A stretch of DNA of 64,000 bases from Bacteroidota bacterium (GTDB taxonomy: Bacteria; Bacteroidota; Bacteroidia; Flavobacteriales; Flavobacteriaceae), in NCBI GenBank assembly GCA_018267095.1, contig JAFDZC010000018.1, positions 124,001 to 188,000 on the forward strand. The letters are read 5' to 3'. Position numbers and translations under genes: made by a program. Below the pieces are notes generated by a model. It was not told the DNA's origin and made no database searches. It saw only the letters and a list, made by a program, of their open reading frames with translations. Position 1 is the first letter of the stretch; every line of letters starts with the position of its first letter. Of this stretch, positions 15,423-24,974 are shown one piece after another.

Positions 15423-17066
15423 ATGGCGTTACAGAATATAAATCCTACCCAAACAGCCGCTTGGCAAAAGCTTTCAAAGCACTTTGAGCAAATGAGTTCG
15501 CAAGAAATCAAAAACTTGTTTGTCTCTGATCAAACGCGTGCACAAAAATTTCACATTCTCTGGAACGACTTTTTGGTCGATTATTCCAAAAACAATATTA
15601 CTTCAGAAACCATCGATTTGTTAATCGAATTGGCTCAAGAAGCCGGACTTTCTGATGCTATCGAGAAATATTTCAAAGGCGACATCATCAATCAAACCGA
15701 GAAAAGAGCTGTTTTGCATACAGCCTTAAGAGCTTTAGAAAACGATTTGATTCATGTGGATGGAATCAATGTTATGCCTGAGGTAAAAGCGGTGAAACAG
15801 AAAATTAAAACTTTTTCTGAGCAAATCATTAGTGGAAACCTTAAAGGATATACCGGTAAAGCTTTCACGGACGTGGTCAACATCGGAATTGGCGGCTCTG
15901 ACCTTGGTCCGGCGATGGTGGTTGAAGCGCTTCAATACTATAAAAACCATTTGCGCACCCATTTTGTCTCGAATGTTGACGGTGATCATGTGCAAGAAGT
16001 ACTCAAGAAAATCAACCCCGAAACCACGCTTTTTGTCATTGTTTCTAAAACTTTTACAACACAAGAAACTTTGACCAATTCAGAGACGATTCGCAGTTGG
16101 TTCTTGCAATCAGCCAAACAAGAAGATGTGGCCAAACACTTTGTGGCAGTTTCGACTAATTTGAAAAAAGTAACAGAATTTGGTATTGACGCCAACAATA
16201 TTTTCCCGATGTGGGATTGGGTCGGCGGGCGTTTTTCGCTCTGGAGTGCCGTTGGTTTGTCCGTCAGTTTATCCGTCGGATATGACCATTTTGAATCGCT
16301 TTTAAAAGGCGCTCATCAAATGGACGAACATTTCAAAAACGAGCCGTTCAAACAAAACATTCCGGTGGTTTTGGCTTTGCTCAGCGTTTGGTACAACAAC
16401 TTTTTTGGCGCCGAGAGCGAAGCTTTGATTCCTTATACACAATATTTACAGAAGCTAGCGCCGTATTTGCAACAAGGAATCATGGAGAGCAACGGAAAAA
16501 GCATTGATCGCAATGGAAAACCAGTTTCTTACCAAACTGGAACCATTATTTGGGGCGAGCCGGGCACCAATTCACAACACGCTTTTTTTCAGTTGATTCA
16601 CCAAGGAACCAAGCTCATTCCGACTGATTTTATCGGTTTTGTAAAACCTTTGTACGGTGATCAAAATCACCACGATAAATTGATGTCAAACTTTTTGGCA
16701 CAAACTGAAGCTTTGCTCAACGGGAAATCTCAAGAGCAAGTTCAGGCTGAATTTGACCAACAAAAAACAGATTCGCAAACAGCTGAATTTCTCAAACCAT
16801 TTAAAGTTTTTACTGGAAACAAGCCCACCAATACCATTTTGATTCAAAAGCTAACACCGCAAAGTTTAGGTGCATTGATTGCTTTGTACGAACACAAAAT
16901 CTTTGTTCAAGGGGTAATTTGGAATATTTTCAGTTATGATCAATGGGGCGTTGAGTTGGGTAAACAACTGGCCAATTCTATTTTGACCGAGATGGATTCT
17001 GGAAACATTCAAAAGCACGACAGTTCAACCACTTTTTTGCTTGAATATTTTTTAAAACATCGATAA
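15423..17066 (+). CDS. pgi: Glucose-6-phosphate isomerase
   Basis: 547 residues from the ATG at 15423. The frame is open 36 nt upstream, but that part overlaps the promoter. Interconverts glucose-6-P and fructose-6-P. PGI signatures are present: [15 protein letters not shown] (about 150), [10 protein letters not shown], the catalytic stretch [17 protein letters not shown], the loop [11 protein letters not shown], and the C-terminal signature [38 protein letters not shown] holds the ring-opening histidine. It is monocistronic, with its own promoter and a UUCG-capped terminator. Confidence 0.97.
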   Translation: MALQNINPTQTAAWQKLSKHFEQMSSQEIKNLFVSDQTRAQKFHILWNDFLVDYSKNNITSETIDLLIELAQEAGLSDAIEKYFKGDIINQTEKRAVLHTALRALENDLIHVDGINVMPEVKAVKQKIKTFSEQIISGNLKGYTGKAFTDVVNIGIGGSDLGPAMVVEALQYYKNHLRTHFVSNVDGDHVQEVLKKINPETTLFVIVSKTFTTQETLTNSETIRSWFLQSAKQEDVAKHFVAVSTNLKKVTEFGIDANNIFPMWDWVGGRFSLWSAVGLSVSLSVGYDHFESLLKGAHQMDEHFKNEPFKQNIPVVLALLSVWYNNFFGAESEALIPYTQYLQKLAPYLQQGIMESNGKSIDRNGKPVSYQTGTIIWGEPGTNSQHAFFQLIHQGTKLIPTDFIGFVKPLYGDQNHHDKLMSNFLAQTEALLNGKSQEQVQAEFDQQKTDSQTAEFLKPFKVFTGNKPTNTILIQKLTPQSLGALIALYEHKIFVQGVIWNIFSYDQWGVELGKQLANSILTEMDSGNIQKHDSSTTFLLEYFLKHR

Positions 17067-17085
17067 CAAATAACAACTCACAAAG

Positions 17086-17110
17086 AACCTTGCTTCGGTA
17101 AGGTTTTTTT
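17086..17110 (+). terminator. Terminator of pgi with TTCG tetraloop
   Basis: AACCTTGC pairs with GTAAGGTT (one G-T pair) around a cUUCGg tetraloop, then T7. Confidence 0.85.
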
Positions 17111-17122
17111 ATGCATTTTACT

Positions 17123-17130
17123 TATATTTG
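17123..17130 (+). promoter_or_regulatory. Promoter -7 element of the small membrane protein gene
   Basis: TATATTTG lies 20 nt before the ATG at 17151. Confidence 0.5.
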
Positions 17131-17150
17131 AAATCCTAAAAAAACAAAAT

Positions 17151-17573
17151 ATGTATCACATCCTACAAAAAGCACATTCAGGTTGGGCCTATTTGGTCCT
17201 GATTTTATTATTGGTTGCAGCGGTTAATGCCTTTATGGGCAAAAATGCGCAACGAAATTTCGAGCCAAAAGACCGAAAAATTTCCTTGTTCGCACTGATT
17301 GCTACACACCTTCAGTTGGTTTTTGGACTGATTCTCTATTTTGTTTCTCCTTTAGGGATGGCCTCGATGGGACAAATGAGTGATGCTGCACTCAGATTAA
17401 CTTCACTCGAACATCCGCTGATTAATATTATTGCAATTGTTTTGATTACCATCGGATGGTCAAAACATAAAAAAACCGAAGATTCACAAGCGAAATTTAA
17501 ATCAATTATGTTGGGTTACGGCCTTGGGTTTTTACTCATTTTGAGCCGCATTCCTTGGTCGCTGTGGTTTTAA
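17151..17573 (+). CDS. Small four-helix membrane protein
   Basis: 140 residues with four hydrophobic segments (about 13-30, 46-64, 85-102 and 117-136) and short loops. Histidines occur at the start (LQKAHSGWAYL), in helix 2 (ATHLQLVFGL) and before helix 3 (SLEHPLINI). Conserved His in a four-helix bundle suggests a cytochrome-b-like haem or quinone site, and I recall homologues annotated as cytochrome b in flavobacteria, but nothing proves haem binding. It has its own promoter, and the RlpA gene follows after 46 nt on the same strand. Confidence 0.7.
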   Translation: MYHILQKAHSGWAYLVLILLLVAAVNAFMGKNAQRNFEPKDRKISLFALIATHLQLVFGLILYFVSPLGMASMGQMSDAALRLTSLEHPLINIIAIVLITIGWSKHKKTEDSQAKFKSIMLGYGLGFLLILSRIPWSLWF

Positions 17574-17619
17574 TAATGGCCTGTTGAGATTTTCTCTTTC
17601 GGTGCCGAAACAAAAACAC

Positions 17620-18120
17620 ATGAAAAAAACTGTAGTCATAAGTGTGTTACTAGGTGGTCTGCACTTGGGTTTTTCCCAAACAGTTTCTCCTAAAGACAAA
17701 GCAAAAACAACTGTTTCTGCCACAGCAGTGGTAAAAGACACGGTCAATAAAGAGAAGGCACCGCTGGTTCAGCCGGAGATTGTTTTTAACGATACCGTTA
17801 TTGCCATCAAAGGCAAGTACAAATTGTACAAAAAAGGGGTGCATGCATCTTATTATGCTAATAAATTCAACGGAAGAAGAACTGCCAGCGGCAAACGTTT
17901 TGACAACAATAAATACAGTGCCGCGCATCGAAAATTTCCTTTCGGAACTATTTTGCGCATCACCAATGAAGAAACCGGAAAGTTTGTCTTTGTTGAGGTA
18001 ACCGATCGTGGGCCTTTTTCACGCGGACGCGAAATCGACTTATCCAAAAAAGCCTTCATGGAAATTGCGCCCAACAAAAACTCCGGAAGCATGTTGGTCA
18101 AAATTGAAGAAGTTAACTAA
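17620..18120 (+). CDS. RlpA-like double-psi beta-barrel septal lytic transglycosylase family protein
   Basis: 166 residues from the ATG at 17620, which gives a signal peptide (KKTVVISVLLGGLHLGFSQ). An upstream in-frame extension lacks one. The mature protein begins with a Lys/Thr-rich linker, then a DPBB domain (about 75-165) with GVHASYYANKFNGRRTASGKRF, FPFGTILRITN and the RlpA hallmark VTDRGPFSRGREIDLSKKAF. In Pseudomonas RlpA cleaves glycan strands lacking stem peptides during daughter-cell separation. No SPOR domain is present, as is common in Bacteroidota. Its last 4 nt overlap the convergent CYTH gene. Confidence 0.88.
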   Translation: MKKTVVISVLLGGLHLGFSQTVSPKDKAKTTVSATAVVKDTVNKEKAPLVQPEIVFNDTVIAIKGKYKLYKKGVHASYYANKFNGRRTASGKRFDNNKYSAAHRKFPFGTILRITNEETGKFVFVEVTDRGPFSRGREIDLSKKAFMEIAPNKNSGSMLVKIEEVN

Positions 18121-18587
18121 GCCCAGTCTTTAAATGGTTTTTGACTTAAATAAGCATTGTAATATCTTTCATCTCCAGTAACTTCTGTTCCTAACCATTC
18201 AGGCTTTTCAAAGAATTCGTTTTCTTCAGTAAGTTCTATTTCAGCGATGATTAATCCTCTATTTTCACCTTCAAAAACATCCACTTCATAACAATGTCTT
18301 CCTGCGGGAATATTATACCTTTTTTTGTGAATAACCCCAGCCTCACATAGTTTCAAAAGTGGTATGGCGTCACTAAGGGCAATTTCTGTTTCCCATTCAA
18401 AACGTGTTGTGCCTGAGGTATTTCCTTTTCCTTTAACGGTTATAATTCCGCGTTCACCGGCTATTCTAATGCGGACAGTTCTTTCAGGATGTGAATTTAA
18501 ATATCCTTGCGCAATAATTTGATTTGACGTCGCTTGTTGAATGAAAGCCTCTGACCGGACTAGGAATTTACGTTCTATTTCGAGCAT
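18117..18587 (-). CDS. CYTH-domain protein (inorganic triphosphatase-like)
   Basis: 156 residues forming one CYTH triphosphate-tunnel domain. It starts with the diagnostic ExExK motif (LEIERKFLV), and alternating charged strands follow: RTVRIRIAGERGIITVKGKG, TRFEWETEI, HCYEVDVFEGENRGLIIAEIEL and LGTEVTGDERYYN. Small bacterial stand-alone CYTH proteins mostly hydrolyse tripolyphosphate; some relatives make cAMP. The gene stands alone on the minus strand, with the start codon about 76 nt from the divergent dinB gene. Confidence 0.9.
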   Translation of the reverse strand: MLEIERKFLVRSEAFIQQATSNQIIAQGYLNSHPERTVRIRIAGERGIITVKGKGNTSGTTRFEWETEIALSDAIPLLKLCEAGVIHKKRYNIPAGRHCYEVDVFEGENRGLIIAEIELTEENEFFEKPEWLGTEVTGDERYYNAYLSQKPFKDWA

Positions 18588-18663
18588 GATTTAACAAATA
18601 AAGGACTTTATTTTCAAAGATATTACAATTATCTTTAGTTGCTTGATTCATTATTTCTCAGAT

Positions 18664-19746
18664 ATGGAAAATCCGCTCAAGAACCGTAAAATCATTCATG
18701 TAGATATGGATGCGTTTTATGCTTCTGTTGAACAGATGGACAATCCGTCGCTACGCGGAAAACCTATTGCGGTGGGTGGCGGTGAAACCCGAGGAGTCGT
18801 TTCAGCGGCCAGTTATGAAGCTCGAAAATTTGGTGTGCGAAGTGCCATGAGCGGTTATTTGGCCAAAAAAAACTGTCCGGATTTAATTTTTGTCCGTCCG
18901 CGATTTGATCGTTATCGTGAAATCTCGCTAAAAATTAGAAAAATATTCTTTGAGTTTACTGATTTAGTTGAACCGTTATCGCTTGACGAAGCCTATTTGG
19001 ATGTTACTGAAAACAAAAAGGGAAACCCCAGCGCTACTTTAATCGCCACTGAAATTCGAAAGCGCATTTTTGAAGAAACCGGTCTTACAGCTTCGGCCGG
19101 AATTTCGATTAATAAATTTGTGGCCAAAGTCGCTTCAGATTACAACAAACCCAACGGTCAAAAAACAGTTGGGCCTGAAGAAGTTATTGAATTTCTGGAG
19201 CAATTACCCATCAAAAAATTCTACGGTGTGGGCAAAGTAACCGCGGAACGAATGTACAGTTTGGGTATTTTTACCGGCTTGGATCTCAAAAGTAAAACTT
19301 TAGACTTTTTGGACAAAAACTTCGGAAAGTCCGGAAGATTTTATTACAATGTAGTTCGAGGAATTCATTTGAGCGAAGTAAAAGCCGAACGTGTCGCCAA
19401 ATCGGTCGCAGCTGAACATACTTTTTCTGAAAATCTTACCTCAGAGATTTTTATGCTTCAAAAACTAGAAAAAACGGCCGGAGAACTCGAGCGTAGATTA
19501 AAAAAATATCAAATTGCCGGAAAAACAATCACGCTCAAAATCAAATACAGCGATTTTACGCTGCAAACGCGCAGTAAAACACTGCCTTATTTTATTTCGG
19601 ACAAATCGTTGATTTACGAAGCCAGTAAAGAGCTTCTGCTACAAGAACGCATGAAAAACTCGGTGCGCCTTTTAGGGATTTCACTCACCAATCTCAATAC
19701 CGAGGTCAAAAAAACCATCGTGGTGCAACTCAAGTTTGATTTCTAA
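18664..19746 (+). CDS. dinB: DNA polymerase IV (Y-family)
   Basis: 360 residues from ATG 18664. A translesion polymerase without proofreading. Motifs visible: IIHVDMDAFYASVEQ (metal Asp), RGVVSAASYEARKFGVRSAM, the catalytic SLDEAYLDVT and TASAGISINKFVAKVASDYNKP. GVGKVTAERMYSLGI is the helix-hairpin-helix, and the little-finger domain runs from about 240 to the end. The C-terminus VVQLKFDF is a plausible beta-clamp-binding tail (QLxLF-like). It ends in a hairpin shared with the convergent pyk gene. No LexA-type site could be recognised upstream. Confidence 0.95.
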   Translation: MENPLKNRKIIHVDMDAFYASVEQMDNPSLRGKPIAVGGGETRGVVSAASYEARKFGVRSAMSGYLAKKNCPDLIFVRPRFDRYREISLKIRKIFFEFTDLVEPLSLDEAYLDVTENKKGNPSATLIATEIRKRIFEETGLTASAGISINKFVAKVASDYNKPNGQKTVGPEEVIEFLEQLPIKKFYGVGKVTAERMYSLGIFTGLDLKSKTLDFLDKNFGKSGRFYYNVVRGIHLSEVKAERVAKSVAAEHTFSENLTSEIFMLQKLEKTAGELERRLKKYQIAGKTITLKIKYSDFTLQTRSKTLPYFISDKSLIYEASKELLLQERMKNSVRLLGISLTNLNTEVKKTIVVQLKFDF

Positions 19747-19772
19747 AAAAAAACCTCCGCTTGTGACGGAGG
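19745..19772 (-). terminator. Terminator of pyk (shared with dinB end)
   Basis: On the minus strand CCTCCG pairs with CGGAGG around TCACAAG, followed by nine T. On the plus strand it lies immediately after the dinB stop and may serve both genes. Confidence 0.85.
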
Positions 19773-19779
19773 CTAATGT

Positions 19780-21213
19780 TTATTTTTCTATTTCAGAAAC
19801 CCTGAGTGTGTTGACCATTCCTTTGTCGGCTACCGGCATCGCAGCCAAATTAATCAGGAAATCGCCTTTTTGAACAAATCCTTTTTCACGAGCCATTTCG
19901 TTGATATCGGTCACGGTATCATCGGTACTGACGAATTTGTCGTAATAAAAAGAATTAACGCCCCAAAGCAAGTTGAGTTGGGTCAGGATGTTTTTATTCG
20001 AAGTAAACACCAAAATATGCGCAGAAGGTCTCCAAGCCGAAATCTGAAAAGCTGTGTAGCCACTGTTGGTTAGCGTACAAATGGCTTTTGCTTTGATGAC
20101 ATTGGCCATAGTAGCTGCGTGGTGACAAATAGTTTTGGTAATGAAGCGTTTGGTTTTGATTTGCGGTGTGTTTTGCGGCACTTGAATCAATGGAGAATCT
20201 TCAACCGACTCAATAATCTGCGTCATTTTTTCAATTACTTGCACCGGATAATTACCCACCGATGTTTCGCCCGAAAGCATTACTGCATCGGCACCATCCA
20301 TAACCGAATTGGCTACATCGTTTACTTCGGCACGCGTAGGTGTCAGGCTTGTAATCATGGTTTCCATCATTTGCGTAGCGATGATCACCGGAATACGCGC
20401 TGTTTTAGCTCGATTCACCAATTTTTTCTGAATCAACGGAACTTCGTGCGCCGGAACTTCAACACCCAAATCGCCACGAGCGACCATCAGTCCATCGCAA
20501 TAAGCTACAATTTTGTCAATATTGGCAACGCCTTCCGGTTTTTCGATTTTGGCAATAATCGGAATTTTGTGTTTGGAATGTTTGGCAATAAGTTCTTGCA
20601 GTTCCATTAAATCCTCCGGTGTACGCACAAAAGATAATGCAATCCAATCCACTTGTTCGCTGATCGCAAATACAGCATCTTTGATGTCTTTTTTGGTCAG
20701 AGCCGGAAGCGAAACTTTGGTGTTGGGTAAGTTGACCCCTTTTTTAGATTTGAGCGGCCCTCCTTGAATGACCTTGCAAACTACTTCGGTTTTTTTGTCG
20801 GTTTCAACGGCCTCAAAAATGAGCTTCCCGTCGTCGAGCAAAATGCGTTCACCCGGATTGACATCTTTAGGGAACTCTTTATAATTCATATAAACGCGCT
20901 TGGCTGTTCCGGGAACATCCTCGGCGGTTTGAAACGTAATTAAATCACCATCGTGAACCACAACATCTTCTTTCATGACACCTACGCGTAATTTAGGACC
21001 TTGTAAGTCGGCTAAAATTCCGGTAGTATAACCGAATTCATCATTGAGGCCTTTGATTAAATCAATTTTCTCTTTTACATCGGTGTAATCAGCATGTGAA
21101 AAATTGATTCTAAATACGTTTACTCCGGCGTCAATCATGTTCTTGAGTACTTCTCGTGTACTGCAAGCCGGACCGAGCGTGGCTACAATTTTGGTTTTTT
21201 TGTTGGTTGGCAT
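19780..21213 (-). CDS. pyk: Pyruvate kinase
   Basis: 477 residues. Makes pyruvate and ATP from PEP at the end of glycolysis. Signatures: KIVATLGPACSTREVLKNMIDAGVNVFRINFSH, NLPNTKVSLPALTKKD, the catalytic segment IPIIAKIEKPEGVANIDKI, MVARGDLGVEVP and the metal-site region IATQMMETMI followed by PTRAEVNDVANSVMDGADAVMLSGETSVG. The C-terminal allosteric domain covers about 345-477. The start codon is 4 nt after the stop of the IPExxxVDY gene, so these two are an operon. Confidence 0.97.
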   Translation of the reverse strand: MPTNKKTKIVATLGPACSTREVLKNMIDAGVNVFRINFSHADYTDVKEKIDLIKGLNDEFGYTTGILADLQGPKLRVGVMKEDVVVHDGDLITFQTAEDVPGTAKRVYMNYKEFPKDVNPGERILLDDGKLIFEAVETDKKTEVVCKVIQGGPLKSKKGVNLPNTKVSLPALTKKDIKDAVFAISEQVDWIALSFVRTPEDLMELQELIAKHSKHKIPIIAKIEKPEGVANIDKIVAYCDGLMVARGDLGVEVPAHEVPLIQKKLVNRAKTARIPVIIATQMMETMITSLTPTRAEVNDVANSVMDGADAVMLSGETSVGNYPVQVIEKMTQIIESVEDSPLIQVPQNTPQIKTKRFITKTICHHAATMANVIKAKAICTLTNSGYTAFQISAWRPSAHILVFTSNKNILTQLNLLWGVNSFYYDKFVSTDDTVTDINEMAREKGFVQKGDFLINLAAMPVADKGMVNTLRVSEIEK

Positions 21214-21217
21214 TTTA

Positions 21218-21706
21218 TTAAAAAATTAAATTGTTTTTAGATTTTATGTTTTCAGGATCAACGGCATATACGGTTGATATACGGTTGATAGACTTTAATT
21301 CGGCGACCATTTTTGGCACCGAAAAGTAATTGTGGTTGTTTTCAATTTTCAGGAAATAATCGACGCGTTTGAGCTCAGAGATTAAGTATACTTTTCTAAA
21401 GACTTCCCAGTCGGCGGTTCCTAAAAGCCCGTTTCTGCGTTCTTGAGCTGCCGTTACAATGTCCGTTTGATTGGGAACCAAGCTCCATTGAATGTCGTGT
21501 ATTTGGTCATCATAGGTAAACTTCGGGAAAAATGCCTCGCCTTCTTGAACCAAAATGCTAATTTCTTCTTTTGATTTTTTTAAATGAACCGGTAAAGTCT
21601 GGTTGATAAAATAAGATATGCGATAATCTTCAAGCGATGAATGAATAGCAATTAAATCATAATCGACTTCGTCAAATTCATCCAAATGTAGCTTTAAAAC
21701 GGCCAT
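21218..21706 (-). CDS. IPExxxVDY family protein
   Basis: 162 residues from the ATG at 21706. The family is named for a motif near the C-terminus and is restricted to Bacteroidota; here it reads ISELKRVDYFLKIE, with Ser in place of the usual Pro. The N-terminal LKLHLDEFDEVDYDLIAIHSSLEDYRISYFINQ is also characteristic. The function is not known. The constant position directly before pyruvate kinase (4-nt gap) suggests a shared expression pattern, and a role in chromosome or cell-size biology has not been shown. Confidence 0.85.
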   Translation of the reverse strand: MAVLKLHLDEFDEVDYDLIAIHSSLEDYRISYFINQTLPVHLKKSKEEISILVQEGEAFFPKFTYDDQIHDIQWSLVPNQTDIVTAAQERRNGLLGTADWEVFRKVYLISELKRVDYFLKIENNHNYFSVPKMVAELKSINRISTVYAVDPENIKSKNNLIF

Positions 21707-21819
21707 AAGCAGCAAAAATCAGCTGTAAATATAAAACATCTGAATTATAAAAAAGCCAAAAAAATCAGGTATTAACTCTAATTTGACAACGAAATCGTTA
21801 TAGTTTTAGGAAGTTTCAA

Positions 21820-22563
21820 TTATTTGCCATCAATCTTATTCTGAAAAGCAAAATAAGCGCGTTGTGAAGCTTTTTCTTCGGCCTTCTTTTTTGAAGTAGC
21901 GCGTGCTTTGGCGACGATTTTTTGATCAATACTCAATTTAACACCAAAAAGACGCTCTCCGGTGATGGCGTTGTCTTCATATACGTCGTAGTAAAATGAT
22001 TTTTTTTCTTTTTGACACCATTCAATGAGCAAGCTTTTGTAACTAATCACTTTGCCCTCGAGTTTCGGGATATTCACATAAGGAATAATCACCCGATGAT
22101 TGATGAATTGTTCACAGAATTTATACCCTAAATCAAGATAAATGGCGCCAATAAGTGCTTCAAATACATTGCCGTGGATGTTTTCACCAAAATGTGAAGT
22201 AGGAACTTTGCTGTCGATAAACCCAATGAGGTTGAGGTCGCGACCGAGTTCGTTGAGGTGTTCTCGGCTCACAATTTTAGAACGCATTTTGGTTAAATAA
22301 CCTTCGTCTCCATGCGGAACTTCGTTGAACAAATGAGCCGCAATTACAGAGCTAAGCATGGCATCGCCTAAAAATTCTAAACGCTCGTAATTAATTGGAT
22401 TGCCTTTTTCGTCTGTTTTGTTGGCCGAACGATGCGTAAAGGCGCGTTGATAAATGCTCAAATCATTCGGTTTAAAACCAAGAATCTTTTCAAGCTCATT
22501 AAAAAAACTCCCGTCTTGTGGAGAACGGGAGTTTTTAAATATTTTTTGAAAAATCTTTTTCAA
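21820..22563 (-). CDS. rnc: Ribonuclease III
   Basis: 247 residues if started at the TTG at 22563, three bases after the fabF stop. No ATG is available before the catalytic domain. Cuts double-stranded RNA in rRNA and mRNA maturation. The RNase III signature is NYERLEFLGDAMLSSVIA, with FEALIGAIYLDLGY holding the second set of acidic metal ligands. The C-terminal double-stranded RNA-binding domain covers about 170-245 (YKSLLIEWCQKEKKS, then ATSKKKAEEKASQRAYFAF). It lies in the acpP-fabF-rnc operon, a widespread arrangement. Confidence 0.94.
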   Translation of the reverse strand: MKKIFQKIFKNSRSPQDGSFFNELEKILGFKPNDLSIYQRAFTHRSANKTDEKGNPINYERLEFLGDAMLSSVIAAHLFNEVPHGDEGYLTKMRSKIVSREHLNELGRDLNLIGFIDSKVPTSHFGENIHGNVFEALIGAIYLDLGYKFCEQFINHRVIIPYVNIPKLEGKVISYKSLLIEWCQKEKKSFYYDVYEDNAITGERLFGVKLSIDQKIVAKARATSKKKAEEKASQRAYFAFQNKIDGK

Positions 22564-22565
22564 AA

Positions 22566-23819
22566 TTAGTCTTTCAATTTTTTGAATAATAAACAAGCGT
22601 TGTGTCCGCCAAAGCCAAAGGTATTACTCATGGCTACATTCACTTCGCGTTTTTGGGCCACGTTTAAAGTGAGATTCAATTCAGGGTCAATGTTTTCATC
22701 AACGACGCTGTGGTTAATCGTCGGAGGAACAATAGAATGTTGCATGGCCAGAATCGAGGCAATCGCTTCAATAGCGCCAGCGGCTCCCAACAGGTGGCCT
22801 GTCATTGATTTGGTTGAGTTGATGTTGATGGTCTTGGCATGCGCCCCGAAAACAGCGCTAATTGCTTTGAGCTCGGCAACATCACCCAGTGGAGTTGACG
22901 TTCCGTGGGTATTGATATGATCAACTTGATCCGGAGTCATTCCGGCATCGTTCAAGCAGTTTTGCATCACCGCAATTACACCAATTCCTTCCGGATGTGG
23001 GGCCGTTAAGTGGTAAGCGTCAGAAGACATTCCTCCGCCGCCAACTTCGCAATATATTTTGGCTCCGCGTGCTTTTGCGTGTTCATATTCTTCTAATACC
23101 AAAGCGCCTGCTCCTTCGCCCAAGACAAATCCGTCACGTGTTGCGTCAAACGGTCTTGAAGCTGTTTCAGGGCTTTCGTTTCTGGTTGATAAGGCTTGCA
23201 TCGAGTTAAATCCGCCCATACCGGCAATGGTTACCGCAGCTTCGGATCCGCCTGAAATAATCACATCACACATACCAAGTCTAATGTAGTTAAAAGCGTC
23301 AATAAGTGCGTTGGCCGAAGAAGCGCATGCAGAAACGGTTGTGTAATTTGGTCCCATAAAACCATTGCGCATTGATATATGAGCCGGAGCAATATCAGCA
23401 ATCATTTTAGGAATAAAGAAAGGGTTGAATCTAGGAGTTCCATCACCTTTGGCATAAGTCATAACTTCTTCTTGAAAAGTTTCCAGACCACCAATTCCGG
23501 CACCCCAAATAACACCCACTCGGTTTTTCTTTACGTTTTCATCAGTGATTCCGGCATCTTTAATGGCCTCTTCACTGGCAGCAATGGCATATTGAGCAAA
23601 TTTGTCCATTCTGCGGGCTTCTTTTCGGTCTATAAAATCTTCAATGTTGAAGTTTTTGACCTCACACGCAAATTTGGTTTTGTGCTTTTCGGTATCATAA
23701 TAGGTAATGTGAGCAGCGCCACTTTTTCCGTTGAGCAATCCGTCCCAGTATTCCTGAATATTATTGCCAATAGGGGTCAGTGCGCCTAAACCTGTTACTA
23801 CGACTCGCTTTAATGCCAT
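22566..23819 (-). CDS. fabF: 3-oxoacyl-ACP synthase II
   Basis: 417 residues. Condenses malonyl-ACP with acyl-ACP in fatty-acid elongation. The catalytic triad is seen as Cys in TVSACASSANALID (about 163), His in NTHGTSTPLGD (about 305) and His in SMTGHLLGAAGAIEA (about 341). FGFGGHNACLLFKK is the C-terminal signature. It follows acpP by about 177 nt containing a hairpin with a T-rich tail and leads directly into rnc. Confidence 0.97.
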   Translation of the reverse strand: MALKRVVVTGLGALTPIGNNIQEYWDGLLNGKSGAAHITYYDTEKHKTKFACEVKNFNIEDFIDRKEARRMDKFAQYAIAASEEAIKDAGITDENVKKNRVGVIWGAGIGGLETFQEEVMTYAKGDGTPRFNPFFIPKMIADIAPAHISMRNGFMGPNYTTVSACASSANALIDAFNYIRLGMCDVIISGGSEAAVTIAGMGGFNSMQALSTRNESPETASRPFDATRDGFVLGEGAGALVLEEYEHAKARGAKIYCEVGGGGMSSDAYHLTAPHPEGIGVIAVMQNCLNDAGMTPDQVDHINTHGTSTPLGDVAELKAISAVFGAHAKTININSTKSMTGHLLGAAGAIEAIASILAMQHSIVPPTINHSVVDENIDPELNLTLNVAQKREVNVAMSNTFGFGGHNACLLFKKLKD

Positions 23820-23947
23820 AAATGTTTAATTAAATGGTTGGATTTTAAACAAATAATACCCAAATGTTTCTTAGAGGATAGCCATCATAAAAAGACACGG
23901 GTATTAGAGTATATTTTTGATTGTTATGCAATCAGGGTAAACGGTTG

Positions 23948-23986
23948 AAAAAATAATAACACCCGTAAAAACAAGTCTTACGGGTG
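23948..23986 (-). terminator. Hairpin with T-rich tail between acpP and fabF (partial terminator)
   Basis: On the minus strand CACCCGTAA pairs with TTTACGGGTG, followed by TTATTATTTTTT. It lies just after acpP and would let acpP be made in excess over fabF-rnc. Confidence 0.65.
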
Positions 23987-23996
23987 ATCCATATTA

Positions 23997-24233
23997 TTAT
24001 TTTTTAGCTTCTTCAATATAAGAAATAGCTTGACCTACAGTTGAGATGTTCTCAGCTTGGTCGTCTGGAATTTGAATGTCAAATTCTTTTTCGAATTCCA
24101 TGATAAGCTCAACAGTGTCTAATGAGTCAGCTCCCAAATCGTTAGTGAAGCTTGCTTCTGTTACAACTTCGTTTTCGTCAACTCCTAATTTGTCTACGAT
24201 AATCGCTTTAACTCTTGATGCAATGTCTGACAT
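23997..24233 (-). CDS. acpP: Acyl carrier protein
   Basis: 78 residues, strongly acidic. Carries growing acyl chains on a 4'-phosphopantetheine attached to the Ser of [17 protein letters not shown] (about residue 37). Length and all four helices match standard ACP. It is first in the acpP-fabF-rnc operon and ends with a hairpin, consistent with higher expression than the genes behind it. The gene is divergent from purN. Confidence 0.97.
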   Translation of the reverse strand: MSDIASRVKAIIVDKLGVDENEVVTEASFTNDLGADSLDTVELIMEFEKEFDIQIPDDQAENISTVGQAISYIEEAKK

Positions 24234-24264
24234 AATCTTTTAATTTTAGAATTTAATTTGTTGG

Positions 24265-24272
24265 CAAAAATA
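24265..24272 (-). promoter_or_regulatory. Promoter -7 element of acpP
   Basis: TATTTTTG on the minus strand, about 32 nt before the acpP ATG. Confidence 0.5.
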
Positions 24273-24401
24273 AAAAACTTTATCTTAAAACCATGATTTA
24301 GTTAATAAATGTGCTGAAGAATTAAAAAAATAATTTCATCTATAGGGAATAACAAGACCTAAATCTGCTGAATTATTCTTTCTTTTGTAGCAGTTTACAA
24401 G

Positions 24402-24974
24402 ATGTCTCAAATGAAAAAAATCGTTCTTTTTGCCTCGGGCTCCGGAACCAATGCTGAAAATATCATCCGTTTTTTTTCTCACAAACCGGATGTCCAAGTC
24501 GCAGCGGTTTTTACCAATAATCCGCAGGCTGGAGTTATTGAACGAGCACAAAAATTATCTGTTCCATGTGTCGTTTTTTCTAGAGAAGAATTGAATTCAG
24601 GATTTGTTTTGCAAAAGATAGATCAAATTGTCCCAGATTTAATTGTTTTGGCTGGTTTTCTGTGGATGTTTCCCAAAGCAATTTTATCGCATTATACCAC
24701 CATCAATATTCATCCGGCTTTGCTTCCTAAATATGGCGGAAAAGGAATGTACGGCGCGCATGTTCATCAAGCGGTTCTCAATAATAAAGAAAAAGTTACC
24801 GGAATTACGATTCACTATGTAAATGAACATTACGACGAAGGCGCCATTATTTTTCAAAAGGAAGCTTCTGTATCCGATTGCATTTCTGCTGAGGAAATTG
24901 CTCAAAGAGTGCACAAATTGGAATATCAATATTTTCCGCAAATTGTTGAAAATCTACTTAATACCGCTGTATAG
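24402..24974 (+). CDS. purN: Phosphoribosylglycinamide formyltransferase
   Basis: 190 residues (187 if started at the second ATG, 24411). Transfers a formyl group from 10-formyl-THF to GAR in purine synthesis. Signatures are LFASGSGTNAENII (phosphoribosyl binding) and LILAGF-type LIVLAGFLWMFPKAIL. INIHPALLPKYGGKGMYGAHVHQAVL holds the catalytic Asn-His, and TGITIHYVNEHYDEGAIIFQ holds the catalytic Asp. The rnhA start codon follows the stop immediately, so they are coupled. The other purine gene nearby is the purF homologue 1.5 kb away. Confidence 0.95.
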   Translation: MSQMKKIVLFASGSGTNAENIIRFFSHKPDVQVAAVFTNNPQAGVIERAQKLSVPCVVFSREELNSGFVLQKIDQIVPDLIVLAGFLWMFPKAILSHYTTINIHPALLPKYGGKGMYGAHVHQAVLNNKEKVTGITIHYVNEHYDEGAIIFQKEASVSDCISAEEIAQRVHKLEYQYFPQIVENLLNTAV

